From: an uncultured Corynebacterium sp.
GTDB lineage: Bacteria > Actinomycetota > Actinomycetes > Mycobacteriales > Mycobacteriaceae
Assembly: GCA_946223355.1 (NCBI GenBank)
Contig: CAMIPB010000003.1
Coordinates: 72,511 to 136,510, forward strand
DNA: 64,000 bases
Direction of reading: 5' to 3'
Within the stretch, counting starts at the first letter, position 1. Each line of letters starts with the position of its first letter. Both the position numbers and the translations under genes were made by a program. The notes under the pieces are model-generated. The model was not told the DNA's origin and did no database searches. It saw only the letters and a list, made by a program, of their open reading frames with translations. This document shows, one piece after another, positions 16,583-25,551 of this stretch.

Positions 16583-17458
16583 TTATGCATCTGGAAGAGT
16601 GAGGATCTCGTTTCCATCCTCAGTAATGACTATCGTGTGTTCAAACTGCGCGGTGTACTTTCCATCGGTGTTCTGGACGGTCCAGTCATCATCCCAGATA
16701 TCGTAGTCCAGCGAACCTAGATTAATCATCGGCTCAATAGTCAAAGTCATACCGGGTTCTAACACATCACGGTAGATGGTCGAATCATAATGCAGTACTA
16801 CCAATCCGTTATGGAATGTCGGGCCAACACCGTGACCTGTAAAGTCTCGAACAACGTTGTAGCCAAAGCGGTTCGCATAAGACTCGATAACACGTCCGAT
16901 GACGTTAATCTCACGTCCAGGCTTTGCCACCTTTATGCCACGCATAAGTGCCTCTTTGGTCCGTTCAACGAGAAGTCTGTGTTCTTCAGAAACGTTTCCG
17001 GCCATAAATGTTGCGTTCGTATCACCGTGTACGCCGTTTTTAAACGCCGTTACATCGATATTGACTATATCGCCGTCTTGAATCACGGTGCTATCTGGAA
17101 TGCCGTGACAGACGATTTCGTTTAATGACACACAACATGACTTTGGGTAATGGCGATATCCCAGCGTTGAGGGGTACGCACCATGATCACACATATACTC
17201 ATGGGCCACACGGTCAATTTCATCTGTGGTCACACCAGGAGCTACAGCTGCTCCCGCTTCCTTGAGCGCATTCGCGGCAATCTTAGAAGCCTCTCGCATT
17301 GCTTCAATAGTTTCCGGTGGCTGGATGAAAGGCTCACCGATGTTTTCCTGAACTTCGTCTTTCCATACGTACTCTGGACGCTCGATGAACTGTGGGACTG
17401 TGCGCACAGGGGTTGGTTTACCAGGTTTTAGTTTTCCGCGATTTGTCATGTCTTCCAT
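16583..17458 (-). CDS. map: Methionine aminopeptidase, type I
   Basis: Removes the initiator Met from nascent proteins; dinuclear metalloprotease. The 291-residue protein has an N-terminal extension of about 40 residues before the catalytic domain, as in actinobacterial MapB (type Ic), including the Pro-rich stretch KPGKPTPVRTVPQF. Pita-bread fold motifs: YPSTLGYRHYPKSCCVSLNE, GDIVNIDVTAFKNGVHGD (metal Asp residues), GHGVGPTFHNG (metal His) and the C-terminal QFEHTIVITEDG. The ATG at 17458 is preferred because GAGGGG lies 5 bases upstream; ATG 17449 is an alternative. It lies 48 bases downstream of the PBP gene on the same strand. Confidence 0.95.
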   Translation of the reverse strand: MEDMTNRGKLKPGKPTPVRTVPQFIERPEYVWKDEVQENIGEPFIQPPETIEAMREASKIAANALKEAGAAVAPGVTTDEIDRVAHEYMCDHGAYPSTLGYRHYPKSCCVSLNEIVCHGIPDSTVIQDGDIVNIDVTAFKNGVHGDTNATFMAGNVSEEHRLLVERTKEALMRGIKVAKPGREINVIGRVIESYANRFGYNVVRDFTGHGVGPTFHNGLVVLHYDSTIYRDVLEPGMTLTIEPMINLGSLDYDIWDDDWTVQNTDGKYTAQFEHTIVITEDGNEILTLPDA

Positions 17459-17506
17459 GGTAGCCCCTCGTGCCTACTACGCTGGATACGCCCCCGCCAG
17501 CATGGA

Positions 17507-19381
17507 TTACACAGAATCTTGCGCGGGTGCCGGCCGGTTCTTTTCTAGCCCCGTGGTGCTCTTACGGTATTCATCGAGGTTCTTGAAAAACTCGTCAGTA
17601 ATTGCCACTGACACATCTGATCCTCCGCCCATGACAACTAGGGTGGCAAAGGCAATATCGCCACGATAGCCCGTGAACCACGCATGCGACCCACCATTGA
17701 CTTCGGCTTCGCCAGTCTTACCGTGTACGTCTCCCCGCCCAGAAATTCCGCGGGCGGTTCCTTCAGTAACGGTGGCGCGCATCATCGTACGCAAACTAGA
17801 AAGAGTATGTTTGTCTATCGGTCGTGACTTGTCAGTTTGCTTCGGTTTATGTGTTGACACAAGGTACGGATTTGGCGTTTTGCCAGCTGCGACGGTAGCA
17901 GAGACTAACGCCATGCCAAACGGGCTCGCCAAGTCATAGCCCTGGCCGTAGCCTGCTTCAGTCTTCTCCAGAGCAGTCTTCCCTTCTGGGATTGACCCAG
18001 TAATTGTGGTTAGGCCAGGTACGTTGTAGTCGCGTCCGAGGCCGAATTGCTTGCCAACTTTCTTCAGCTCACCTTTTTCTAGACGTGTCGAAATATCGGC
18101 GAATGTGGTGTTACATGACTGCGCGAAAGATTCCCGGAAAGGAATGTTGCCAAGGTCGAAAGAGTTGTAGTTGGTCACGATTCGCCCGTAAATGTCCATT
18201 GTTCCGGGACATGGAACAATAGATTCGGTATGCAGTCCTTGCTTTTGTAGTCCAGATGCTGCAGTTATGATCTTAAATACCGAGCCCGGTGGGTATTGTC
18301 CAGCTAGTGCGACATCACCCTTTTTATCCGCCTTGTCTGTTTGCGCCACCGCAAGAATCTCGCCTGTCGACGGACGAATTGCCACCATCATGGCTTCCAT
18401 TTCAGGTCGCAAGTCAACGGCCTTTTCAGCCGCGCGCTGCACGTCATAATCTAGTCCAAGCTTAATAGCGGGAGCTGGCTGCGGATCCTCCCCCTCTAGC
18501 TCTTCGAGTGCAGCTCCGTTCTCATTGACTATGGATACGTTCCATCCCTGCGCGCCATCCACGTCCTCATTGACTATCGTTCGAACACGAGCCATCATAT
18601 CCGGGGCAAAATGACGATCTCGGCTGACTAACGCTGGTTCTTGGTTGAGTCTGACACCTTCAATTCCTGCCAGTTCTGCCTCCAAGCGCGGCCCGACTTT
18701 ATCGTCAAACGTGGCCACCGAATAGGTGTCACCGGCAGCTTCAAGCTCACGCGCCAACTCGCCTGCATCGATTCGACGAACCCCCGGATTGTGGGGTTCC
18801 AGGGCATTAACCGCCTCCGAAACTTGCGCAGCTAATGGGCGGACATCATCAATGTTGGTCTTGTCCACTAATAGGCGATAGGACAAGCCAGGTTCAAGTA
18901 GCTCCACTCCATCAGAGCTGACAATGCTGGCACGTTGAGCCGGTTCGGCTCGAAGCTCCAGGTGTTGACGTGCTCCCAGCTTGGGGTGCACAGTGGATGG
19001 TTGCCACCTCACCAACCACTTTCCTTCCGCTTTGGTAAGAGTCATGCTGGTGTCATAACTCAATTCACGCTCCTTGGGAAGATCCCAATTCACTGTGTAA
19101 TGCGCCGTAGCGATGCTTTCGGACTGTTCGATATCGTTAAGCGTCGCGCTCACACCCTCTGCTTGCAATCCCGCAAAAGTATCTTCAAGCGTCAACGAAG
19201 AATCCGTAGGATTATCAACGATGCCGGTTAAAGCCTCAGAAGTACGCTCCCCAAACGCATCAAGAAACTCCTGTGCAACAGGCTTAGCTGACACCGGCTT
19301 TGGAGTGCATGCCACAATCGGCGACGCCCACACTAAAGCCGCACACAAAAGAGCCACCGACCTTCTCATGTGGGAAAACAT
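17507..19381 (-). CDS. Penicillin-binding lipoprotein with MecA_N domain (class B transpeptidase)
   Basis: Cell-wall D,D-transpeptidase of 624 residues. N-terminal lipoprotein signal with lipobox IVAC (Cys about 25), an NTF2-like MecA_N domain (about 33-140), a dimerisation/linker region and a C-terminal transpeptidase domain with the three penicillin-binding motifs: SVFK (Ser about 365), SCN (about 421) and KTG (about 553). The same architecture is found in PBP2a/MecA and in the M. tuberculosis penicillin-binding lipoprotein Rv2864c, which lies in the same neighbourhood with mapB, gcpE, rip1 and dxr. The start could be ATG 19381 or ATG 19369; both keep the signal peptide. Confidence 0.92.
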   Translation of the reverse strand: MFSHMRRSVALLCAALVWASPIVACTPKPVSAKPVAQEFLDAFGERTSEALTGIVDNPTDSSLTLEDTFAGLQAEGVSATLNDIEQSESIATAHYTVNWDLPKERELSYDTSMTLTKAEGKWLVRWQPSTVHPKLGARQHLELRAEPAQRASIVSSDGVELLEPGLSYRLLVDKTNIDDVRPLAAQVSEAVNALEPHNPGVRRIDAGELARELEAAGDTYSVATFDDKVGPRLEAELAGIEGVRLNQEPALVSRDRHFAPDMMARVRTIVNEDVDGAQGWNVSIVNENGAALEELEGEDPQPAPAIKLGLDYDVQRAAEKAVDLRPEMEAMMVAIRPSTGEILAVAQTDKADKKGDVALAGQYPPGSVFKIITAASGLQKQGLHTESIVPCPGTMDIYGRIVTNYNSFDLGNIPFRESFAQSCNTTFADISTRLEKGELKKVGKQFGLGRDYNVPGLTTITGSIPEGKTALEKTEAGYGQGYDLASPFGMALVSATVAAGKTPNPYLVSTHKPKQTDKSRPIDKHTLSSLRTMMRATVTEGTARGISGRGDVHGKTGEAEVNGGSHAWFTGYRGDIAFATLVVMGGGSDVSVAITDEFFKNLDEYRKSTTGLEKNRPAPAQDSV

Positions 19382-19466
19382 TAACAGGTCAGTGGCTTAA
19401 AATTGGGCACCACACCGTGGTTTTTCTAACGCACTAGTTCGTCTCTAGTCCAGCTCTAATTAGCCG

Positions 19467-20630
19467 CTATTTAGTTACGCGAACTTCAGCCTTTGCACCG
19501 TCAACCGCTTCAAGCCCTTGCTCGTCAGCAATGCGCATCGCCTCTTCAATCAGAGTCTCCACGATCTTGTCTTCCGGCACAGTCTTAATGACTTCGCCCT
19601 TGACAAAGATTTGGCCCTTGCCGTTTCCGGAAGCTACGCCCAAGTCTGCGTCACGCGCTTCACCAGGCCCGTTAACAACACATCCCATAACGGCCACGCG
19701 CAATGGGAACTCCATTCCCTCAAGACCTGCGGTAACCTCCTCAGCCAACTTGTACACGTCCACCTGAGCGCGGCCACACGATGGGCACGAGACAATTTCG
19801 AGTTTCCGTGGGCGCAGGTTAAGAGACTGAAGAATCTGATCGCCCACTTTGATCTCTTCCACAGGATCTGCAGACAATGACACGCGAATCGTGTCCCCGA
19901 TACCCTCAGCTAACAACGCTCCGAAAGCCACGGAGGACTTGATGGTACCCATAAATTTAGGACCTGCCTCGGTCACGCCGAGGTGGAGTGGGTAGTCGGT
20001 CTTAGCCGCCAGCTGACGGTACGCTTCCACCATCAGCACAGGGTCAGAGTGCTTTACAGAAATCGCGATATCTCCGAAGCCGTGCTCCTCAAACAGCCCG
20101 GCTTCCCACACAGCGGATTCAACAAGCGCTTCTGGAGTAGCCTTGCCGTACTTTTCCAACAAACGCTTATCTAGCGAGCCGCCATTGACGCCGATGCGAA
20201 TGGGAATACCTGCATCTCCCGCTGCCTTCGCGACTTCCTTGACACGGCCGTCAAATTCTTTAATGTTGCCCGGATTCACGCGGATTGCAGCACAACCTGC
20301 GTCGATGGCCTGGAAAATGTACTTAGGCTGGAAGTGAATATCCGCAATCACTGGGATTGGGGACTTCTTTGCAATCACAGGCAATGCCTCAGCATCTACA
20401 GGCTTAGGGCATGCCACACGCACGATGTCACAGCCTGTCGCGGTGAGCTGAGCAATCTGTTGCAACGTCGCGTTAATGTCGTGAGTCTTGGTGGTCGTCA
20501 TGGACTGAACCGAGATTGGGTGATCAGAACCAACACCAACCGGCCCGACAAACAGCTGACGTGTCTTTCGACGTGGCGCCAAAGTAGGTGGCGGGCCGTC
20601 AGGGATTCCAAGACCGATTGGGGTCGACAT
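19467..20630 (-). CDS. ispG: 4-hydroxy-3-methylbut-2-en-1-yl diphosphate synthase (flavodoxin)
   Basis: Penultimate enzyme of the MEP isoprenoid pathway, converting MEcPP to HMBPP with a [4Fe-4S] cluster. The 387-residue protein begins with the TIM-barrel domain (HPISVQSMTTTKTHD around 36) and ends with the cluster domain: CPSCGRAQVD (about 272) and GCVVNGPGEA (about 307), which supply the three Cys ligands. AGGAG lies 5-6 bases before the ATG at 20630. It follows rip1 by 53 bases on the same strand; dxr, another MEP enzyme, is two genes upstream, so dxr-rip1-ispG look like one unit. Confidence 0.97.
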   Translation of the reverse strand: MSTPIGLGIPDGPPPTLAPRRKTRQLFVGPVGVGSDHPISVQSMTTTKTHDINATLQQIAQLTATGCDIVRVACPKPVDAEALPVIAKKSPIPVIADIHFQPKYIFQAIDAGCAAIRVNPGNIKEFDGRVKEVAKAAGDAGIPIRIGVNGGSLDKRLLEKYGKATPEALVESAVWEAGLFEEHGFGDIAISVKHSDPVLMVEAYRQLAAKTDYPLHLGVTEAGPKFMGTIKSSVAFGALLAEGIGDTIRVSLSADPVEEIKVGDQILQSLNLRPRKLEIVSCPSCGRAQVDVYKLAEEVTAGLEGMEFPLRVAVMGCVVNGPGEARDADLGVASGNGKGQIFVKGEVIKTVPEDKIVETLIEEAMRIADEQGLEAVDGAKAEVRVTK

Positions 20631-20683
20631 AAGTGCTCCTGTTGTTACTAAAGTAGTGCAGATTCCCTACCACTTTAGCACTG

Positions 20684-21889
20684 CTATTCAAACAACCGGA
20701 TCGGGTTGACTACGTCAGCAACAATAGTGATCGCGCCAACCGCCATGAGCAACGCTGCAACGGCGTAGGTGACGGGCATCAACCCGGAGTAGTCAGCAGG
20801 ACCGCCAGGTGCCAGGCCACGCATTTTTCGGAAGAAGTCTCGCACCTTTTCATACAAGACCACTGCGATGTGGCCGCCGTCGAAAGGCGGAAGCGGAATC
20901 AGATTGAACAAAGCTAGGAAGAAGTTCAGCGACACCAACAGCATGAAAAAGTAAGGCCACAGGCTGCGTTCAACAAGGTCCCCGCCTACACGAGATACGC
21001 CTACGACGCTCATCGGAGATTCCTCGTCTCGTTCAGCGCCGAAAATGGATGCTACGACCCCAGGAATTTTCGCAGGGAAAGCAGCGATACCCTCGACCGT
21101 AGCTTGGAGCAAGTTGGCGGAATACTGTAGCGTTGCTGGAACTGCAGAAACCGGATTATAGGTTTTGATAATGTCCAAGGGTTTATTCGCAACGCCGATC
21201 GCACCGACTTCGATGAGGTCGCCAGATGAATTAAGGCGCTTTACTGTGTCGACCTGAATAGGCAGCTCTAGCTCTTTCCCCTCGCGTTCAACGGTCAACG
21301 TGACAGTTTGACCTGGCTTGGCTAAAACGTGATCACGCAGCTGGGTAAAGGCTTTGATGGGTTCGCCGTCTACTGCGACGACTACGTCTTCAATCTCAAC
21401 GCCAGCTCGCTGACCTGCGCCTGAGCCGGTACATGATTCCAGCTCCCCCGACTTTGTTCGGTCGGCCGTACAGGTCAGTTCGCCAACGCGTGGACGAATA
21501 TCAGCTTGTGGATCTGGAATACCAGAAGTAAGCGCAAGGAAATAAAGGATGACCAAGCCCAACGCGAGGTTGACGGCAACACCTCCGGATAAAACTGCTA
21601 CTCGCTGCCACCACGGACGCTTGTACATGGCATGAGGTTCTTCCTCCTTGGTCATGACATCTTGTCCGGTCATGCCTGCGATGTCGCAGAAACCTCCGAG
21701 CGGAAGAGCAGCAAACCCATATTCAGTATCTCCCTTCTTGAAGGAAGCAACAGTTGGGCCAAAACCGATGAAGAAGCGGCGCACACGCATACCAAAGGCA
21801 CGCGCAGTGAGCATGTGCCCTGCTTCGTGTAGGCCAATGGTCACACCAATACCTAAGGCGAATAGGACAATTCCTAGCAGATTGGTCAT
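20684..21889 (-). CDS. rip1: Site-2 protease RseP/Rip1 (intramembrane zinc metalloprotease)
   Basis: Cleaves transmembrane segments of anti-sigma factors and other membrane proteins. The 401-residue protein has the zinc motif HEAGH at 21-25 in the first membrane helix, a PDZ domain in the middle (about 150-215), and the second metal motif DGGH near 338 in the C-terminal helix block. M. tuberculosis Rip1 (Rv2869c) occupies the same place between dxr and gcpE. It starts 10 bases after the dxr stop. Substrates cannot be read from this window; no anti-sigma factor gene is here. Confidence 0.95.
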   Translation of the reverse strand: MTNLLGIVLFALGIGVTIGLHEAGHMLTARAFGMRVRRFFIGFGPTVASFKKGDTEYGFAALPLGGFCDIAGMTGQDVMTKEEEPHAMYKRPWWQRVAVLSGGVAVNLALGLVILYFLALTSGIPDPQADIRPRVGELTCTADRTKSGELESCTGSGAGQRAGVEIEDVVVAVDGEPIKAFTQLRDHVLAKPGQTVTLTVEREGKELELPIQVDTVKRLNSSGDLIEVGAIGVANKPLDIIKTYNPVSAVPATLQYSANLLQATVEGIAAFPAKIPGVVASIFGAERDEESPMSVVGVSRVGGDLVERSLWPYFFMLLVSLNFFLALFNLIPLPPFDGGHIAVVLYEKVRDFFRKMRGLAPGGPADYSGLMPVTYAVAALLMAVGAITIVADVVNPIRLFE

Positions 21890-21899
21890 GAAAGACAGA

Positions 21900-23066
21900 C
21901 TACTTTTCTATGCGTTCAATGATTGCATGAGCTCGAGTTCGCGCTTCGGTTTCCACTGTGATCACGTCCTCTACCGTGTTTGGCACCCGAGCAAAGTCCG
22001 ACGCTTCCTGGAGCACTTCATCCACTACATCCACGATTTCTGGAAAAAGAATCCGACCTTTTAAAAAGGCAGCGGCAGATTCTTCGTTTACCGCATTATA
22101 GATAGCGGGGTGAGATCCGCCTGCAGTAACAACCTGGCGCGCAAGCTTGACTGCTGGGAAGTTCACGTCATCTAGAGGCTCGAAAGTCCAGGTGTGCGCC
22201 GCACTGAAATCAATTGCGGGTTGCGCCTGGGGAACACGAGACGGCCAATTCATGGCCAAAGAAATAGGCAGCTTCATAGACGGTGGGGACGCCTGGGCAA
22301 TCGTGGCACCATCTACAAAAGTAGCCATGGAGTGGATGATGGATTGTGGGTGAACGGTGACGTCGATGCGATCCGCAGGGACGTCGAAAAGCAAACAAGC
22401 TTCAATCAACTCCAACCCCTTGTTTATGAGGGTCGCTGAGTTAAGGGTGTTCATCTGCCCCATCGACCAAGTTGGGTGTTGTCCGGCCTGTTGTGGAGTA
22501 ACATCCCACATCTGCTCACGAATAAGACCGCGGAACGGGCCACCAGATGCTGTGAGAACCAGGCTGTCCAGCTCTGCCCGCTCACCAGCCCACAGACATT
22601 GAGCCATCGCAGAGTGTTCAGAGTCAACGGGGATGAGCTGTCCAGGCTCCGCTGCTTCAACAACGAGTGTTCCTCCGGCAACGAGTGACTCTTTATTAGC
22701 TAATGCGAGCACTTCGCCCGCCTCAATTGTGGCCATTGTGGCGTGAATTCCCATGGAACCAACAAGGGCATTGAGGACCGTGTCTGCAGGAATATCGCGC
22801 ACTATCGCTGCTGCGGCATCTGCGCCCGTACGCACGGCAGCTCCCAACTCGCCCGAAACAACTGCCGCTGCGTCCGCCCGAGCAACTGCAATGCGATCAG
22901 CTGAAAGGTTGAACTTCCTGGCCTGTTCAATCACCAGCGCCGGATCAGAGCCACCAGCTGCTATACCCACCAATTCAAATTTGTCAGGATTATCCGCAAT
23001 TACTTCGAGAGCCTGCGTGCCAATGGAACCTGTGGAACCGAGAACTAAAATGCGCTTGCTATTCAC
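21900..23066 (-). CDS. dxr: 1-deoxy-D-xylulose 5-phosphate reductoisomerase
   Basis: Converts DXP to MEP, the first committed step of the MEP isoprenoid pathway, with NADPH and a divalent metal. The 388-residue protein starts with the NADPH-binding LVLGSTGSIGTQALEV (about 7-22), then ALANKESLVAGG (about 120), PVDSEHSAMAQCL (about 145) with metal ligands, and ASGGPFR. The GTG at 23066 follows a TAAGAT box (minus strand, 23075-23080) that ends 8 bases before it, so the mRNA may be leaderless. It heads the dxr-rip1-ispG unit. Confidence 0.96.
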   Translation of the reverse strand: MNSKRILVLGSTGSIGTQALEVIADNPDKFELVGIAAGGSDPALVIEQARKFNLSADRIAVARADAAAVVSGELGAAVRTGADAAAAIVRDIPADTVLNALVGSMGIHATMATIEAGEVLALANKESLVAGGTLVVEAAEPGQLIPVDSEHSAMAQCLWAGERAELDSLVLTASGGPFRGLIREQMWDVTPQQAGQHPTWSMGQMNTLNSATLINKGLELIEACLLFDVPADRIDVTVHPQSIIHSMATFVDGATIAQASPPSMKLPISLAMNWPSRVPQAQPAIDFSAAHTWTFEPLDDVNFPAVKLARQVVTAGGSHPAIYNAVNEESAAAFLKGRILFPEIVDVVDEVLQEASDFARVPNTVEDVITVETEARTRAHAIIERIEK

Positions 23067-23074
23067 AGTGTTTC

Positions 23075-23080
23075 ATCTTA
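23075..23080 (-). promoter_or_regulatory. -10-like box before dxr
   Basis: TAAGAT on minus ends 8 bases before the dxr GTG (23066). A very short or absent leader is implied. Confidence 0.4.
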
Positions 23081-23266
23081 TCTACGCAGATGCACTCAGG
23101 GATAGTGACACATGCCTCTTTAATTGACGGGGGTATTAATCGCGGATTGTTCCCAGATGCTCTAAAATACTAAGAGGTTTAATGGCTACACCGCCAAGTC
23201 TAGGTAAAATTAGGACTATTCTGATTTCACTCAAAGACTATGAGCGGGAACTGCGAAGGAGAGCAC

Positions 23267-23710
23267 GTGTCTTCCATGAAGAACGAATACGAAGTTTTTG
23301 ACGGCGTTTCCACCGAGGACGTTCCATCTGCTGGATATGGCTGGAGCCGTACCCCACGTTCCGGCGTTCAAATTTTCGGCTGGATTTCCGTATTCACCCT
23401 GCTGATGTACAACTTCGGCAACCACGAGGGTCACGTTGAGACCATCTGGCTCTTCCTGTGCGCTGCACTCATTGCTATTGGCCTGCTCATCCACATGTTC
23501 CAGCCAAAGCTGAGCCAGGTCCGCACGTTGACTGCTCGCAACCAGCCAGCTGGATTCGAGGAGTTGGACTGGTCCTACGACCAGAAGACCGTTTCCAACC
23601 GCTACGCCGAGCTAAACGACGCTCAGCTTCGCGCGCTCAACATCGAGCCTTCCCGCGTTGCGCACCTTCGCGCAGGCGGCCCACAGTCCCAGGCTGTCTT
23701 GGACAACTAA
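23267..23710 (+). CDS. DUF2631 membrane protein
   Basis: Actinobacterial protein of 147 residues with two membrane helices (about 35-52 and 60-80) and a cytosolic-looking C-terminal tail containing RYAELNDAQLRALNIEPSRV. It matches DUF2631, whose M. tuberculosis member lies in the same dxr-rlmN interval. The GTG at 23267 has AAGGAGAG with ideal spacing; the ATG at 23240 lies upstream of that Shine-Dalgarno and is rejected. Codon use is strongly biased, which suggests high expression. A strong terminator follows. Function unknown. Confidence 0.85.
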   Translation: MSSMKNEYEVFDGVSTEDVPSAGYGWSRTPRSGVQIFGWISVFTLLMYNFGNHEGHVETIWLFLCAALIAIGLLIHMFQPKLSQVRTLTARNQPAGFEELDWSYDQKTVSNRYAELNDAQLRALNIEPSRVAHLRAGGPQSQAVLDN

Positions 23711-23744
23711 ACAACAGTGTGCGCAAAAGTCGCCATTAACGTAT

Positions 23745-23785
23745 AAGCGGCGGTACTACCAACCGGTAGTACCGCCGCTTTTGTT
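23745..23785. terminator. Strong terminator between DUF2631 gene and rlmN
   Basis: A 16-bp perfect stem (23745-23760 with 23765-23780) with the loop AACC, followed by T-rich TTGTT on plus. It ends 30 bases before the rlmN stop and could also act on minus-strand transcripts. Confidence 0.9.
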
Positions 23786-23813
23786 ATCTACTTGAAGCAG
23801 CCCCTATAGCGGG

Positions 23814-24938
23814 TTAGCTGGAGGATTCCGCACGTTCTTCAGCGGCAAGCTGACCGCAGGCAGCAGCGATTTCTTGGCCCTTGGTATCACGAACGGTACA
23901 TGGCACGCCTTGTGCTTGGACACGACGGACAAACTCGTCCTGGCGCGACTTAGGTGCTGCATCCCATTCCGAACCCGGCGTTGGGTTAAGCGGAATAACG
24001 TTGACGTGAACCTTAGTTCCAAGGGCGTCTTTGAGTTTCTTACCCAACATGTCAGCGCGGAAATCCTGGTCATTTTTATCTCTGATCAATGCGTACTCGA
24101 TAGATACTCGACGCGATGTCTTTTCCACGTAATACGCTGCAGCATCTAATACTTCTTTGACTGACCATCGATTGTTGACAGGCACGAGGGAGTCACGCAA
24201 TTCGTCGTCAGGCGTGTGCAAAGATACCGCGAGCGTGCAGGAGAGGTCTTCATCTGCAAGTTTGCGAATAGCTGGAGCTACACCCACCGTAGATACCGTG
24301 ACATTGCGCTGGGAAATACCAAAACCCTCAGGTGCTGGTGCAGTAATTTGGCGAACCGCAGAAACCACACGCTTATAGTTAGCTAGTGGCTCACCCATGC
24401 CCATGAAGACGATATTTGAAAGGCGCCCGCCCTCAGCTTCCATGGTTTTGGCTGCTTGCCGTACCTGTTCCACAATCTCTGCTGTAGAGAGGTTTCGGTC
24501 CAGCCCTCCCTGACCGGTTGCGCAGAAAGGACAGGCCATGCCACAGCCCGCCTGAGAAGAAATACACAACGTAGCGCGACCCGGGTAGCGCATCAGCACG
24601 GACTCCAGCAAAGTTCCATCGTGCAAACGCCACAGCGACTTGGAGGTTTCACCGTCGTCGGTCTCGCTAGACTTGATTGGCGTCATCAGAGTGGGAAAAA
24701 GTTCCTCGCCTACTTCGTCACGAACGCTGGCCGGAAGATCAGTCATTTCAGTCACGTCGGCTGTGTGGTGCACATAGTAATGCGTTGCCAGCTGCTTTGC
24801 TCGGAACTTTGGCAGTCCAAGTTCTGCGAGCTTTTCTACACGCTCCTCATTAGTAAGGTCCGCGAAATGCTTTGGCGGCATTCCGCGGCGAGGAGCAGAA
24901 AAATTAAGTTTCAGTGTTTCAGCCATATCGGCTCCCAT
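23814..24938 (-). CDS. rlmN: 23S rRNA/tRNA (adenine C2)-methyltransferase RlmN
   Basis: Radical SAM enzyme that methylates A2503 of 23S rRNA and A37 of some tRNAs. The 374-residue protein has the N-terminal helical domain (about 20-95), the radical SAM CxxxCxxC motif in CGMACPFCATG (about 131-141), the SAM region GMGEPLANY (about 178) and the C-terminal CTVRDTKGQEIAAACGQL with the resolving Cys. The start is ATG 24938, after GGGAAG; ATG 24926 after GGGAG is equally possible. A dual role in rRNA and tRNA modification is known for E. coli RlmN. Confidence 0.95.
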   Translation of the reverse strand: MGADMAETLKLNFSAPRRGMPPKHFADLTNEERVEKLAELGLPKFRAKQLATHYYVHHTADVTEMTDLPASVRDEVGEELFPTLMTPIKSSETDDGETSKSLWRLHDGTLLESVLMRYPGRATLCISSQAGCGMACPFCATGQGGLDRNLSTAEIVEQVRQAAKTMEAEGGRLSNIVFMGMGEPLANYKRVVSAVRQITAPAPEGFGISQRNVTVSTVGVAPAIRKLADEDLSCTLAVSLHTPDDELRDSLVPVNNRWSVKEVLDAAAYYVEKTSRRVSIEYALIRDKNDQDFRADMLGKKLKDALGTKVHVNVIPLNPTPGSEWDAAPKSRQDEFVRRVQAQGVPCTVRDTKGQEIAAACGQLAAEERAESSS

Positions 24939-25041
24939 CTTCCCAGATCACCTGGCAATTTGCACAATCCCTTAGCGGATCGAGTGAATGCGCGAGAATT
25001 AGCGAGCATGCCCCAACTAGCGCCCCTGCAAGGTTACGCGG

Positions 25042-25053
25042 TTTAATAGACAC
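25042..25053 (+). promoter_or_regulatory. -10 box directly before the LapA-like gene
   Basis: TTTAAT (25042-25047) ends 6 bases before the ATG at 25054. There is no Shine-Dalgarno, so the transcript is probably leaderless. Confidence 0.45.
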
Positions 25054-25551
25054 ATGAACAATCCTTACAATACCAATGAACCTACCCCTCAGGATTCTTT
25101 CGAGCCTTCCGGTGACTTCCCAGTAGATGGCCCCACGGATCAGGTTCAGCCAGCACAGCCAGCACAGCCAGCACAGCCAGCACAGCCAGAAGCTACCTCT
25201 CCTGCTCCAAACTCCGACGACCAAGATCGCGAGCTCAGCAAGAAGGAACGCAAACAGCTCGAACAGCGTGAGCGTGATGCCGGAAAAGTCAAAGGTTCCT
25301 TCGCCGCGAGCACGTGGGCAGCACTAATCGTGGGCTTCCTGTTGCTCATTTTGCTCATCATTTTTATTCTCCAGAATCAGCAAACGGCTGAGCTTAACTT
25401 CTTCGCTTGGTCTGTGGAATGGCCAGCGGGCGTTGCATTCCTAATTTTTGCCATCGCTGGTGCTTTAATCATGGCGCTAGTCGGCGGTTGGCGCATGTTC
25501 GAACTTCGCCGCCAGGTACGCAAGCAGGCGAAGCAGAGGTTCCATTCTTAG
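25054..25551 (+). CDS. LapA/DUF1049-like membrane protein with PAQ repeats
   Basis: 165-residue membrane protein. Residues 1-80 are disordered and polar with a QPA repeat (about 32-46) and a charged KKERKQLEQRERD stretch. Residues about 88-150 form two membrane helices with the LapA-type pattern (LLILLIIFILQNQQTAELNF, then FLIFAIAGALIMALVGGW), followed by a basic tail RRQVRKQAKQRF. LapA-domain proteins of E. coli take part in LPS regulation, but this bacterium has no LPS, so the role is unknown. It overlaps cdsA tail to tail by 4 bases. Confidence 0.8.
   Translation: MNNPYNTNEPTPQDSFEPSGDFPVDGPTDQVQPAQPAQPAQPAQPEATSPAPNSDDQDRELSKKERKQLEQRERDAGKVKGSFAASTWAALIVGFLLLILLIIFILQNQQTAELNFFAWSVEWPAGVAFLIFAIAGALIMALVGGWRMFELRRQVRKQAKQRFHS
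25147..25191 (+). repeat. 9-bp tandem repeat in the LapA-like gene
   Basis: CAGCCAGCA is repeated four times perfectly (25147-25182) plus a degenerate fifth copy (to 25191). It encodes Gln-Pro-Ala. The unit is a multiple of three, so copy-number change would alter length without a frameshift. Confidence 0.9.

Noticed and set aside
20631..20683. Imperfect hairpin CTAAA...TTTAG between rip1 and ispG
   Set aside because: Bulged stem and no U-tract; neither a terminator nor a known attenuator.
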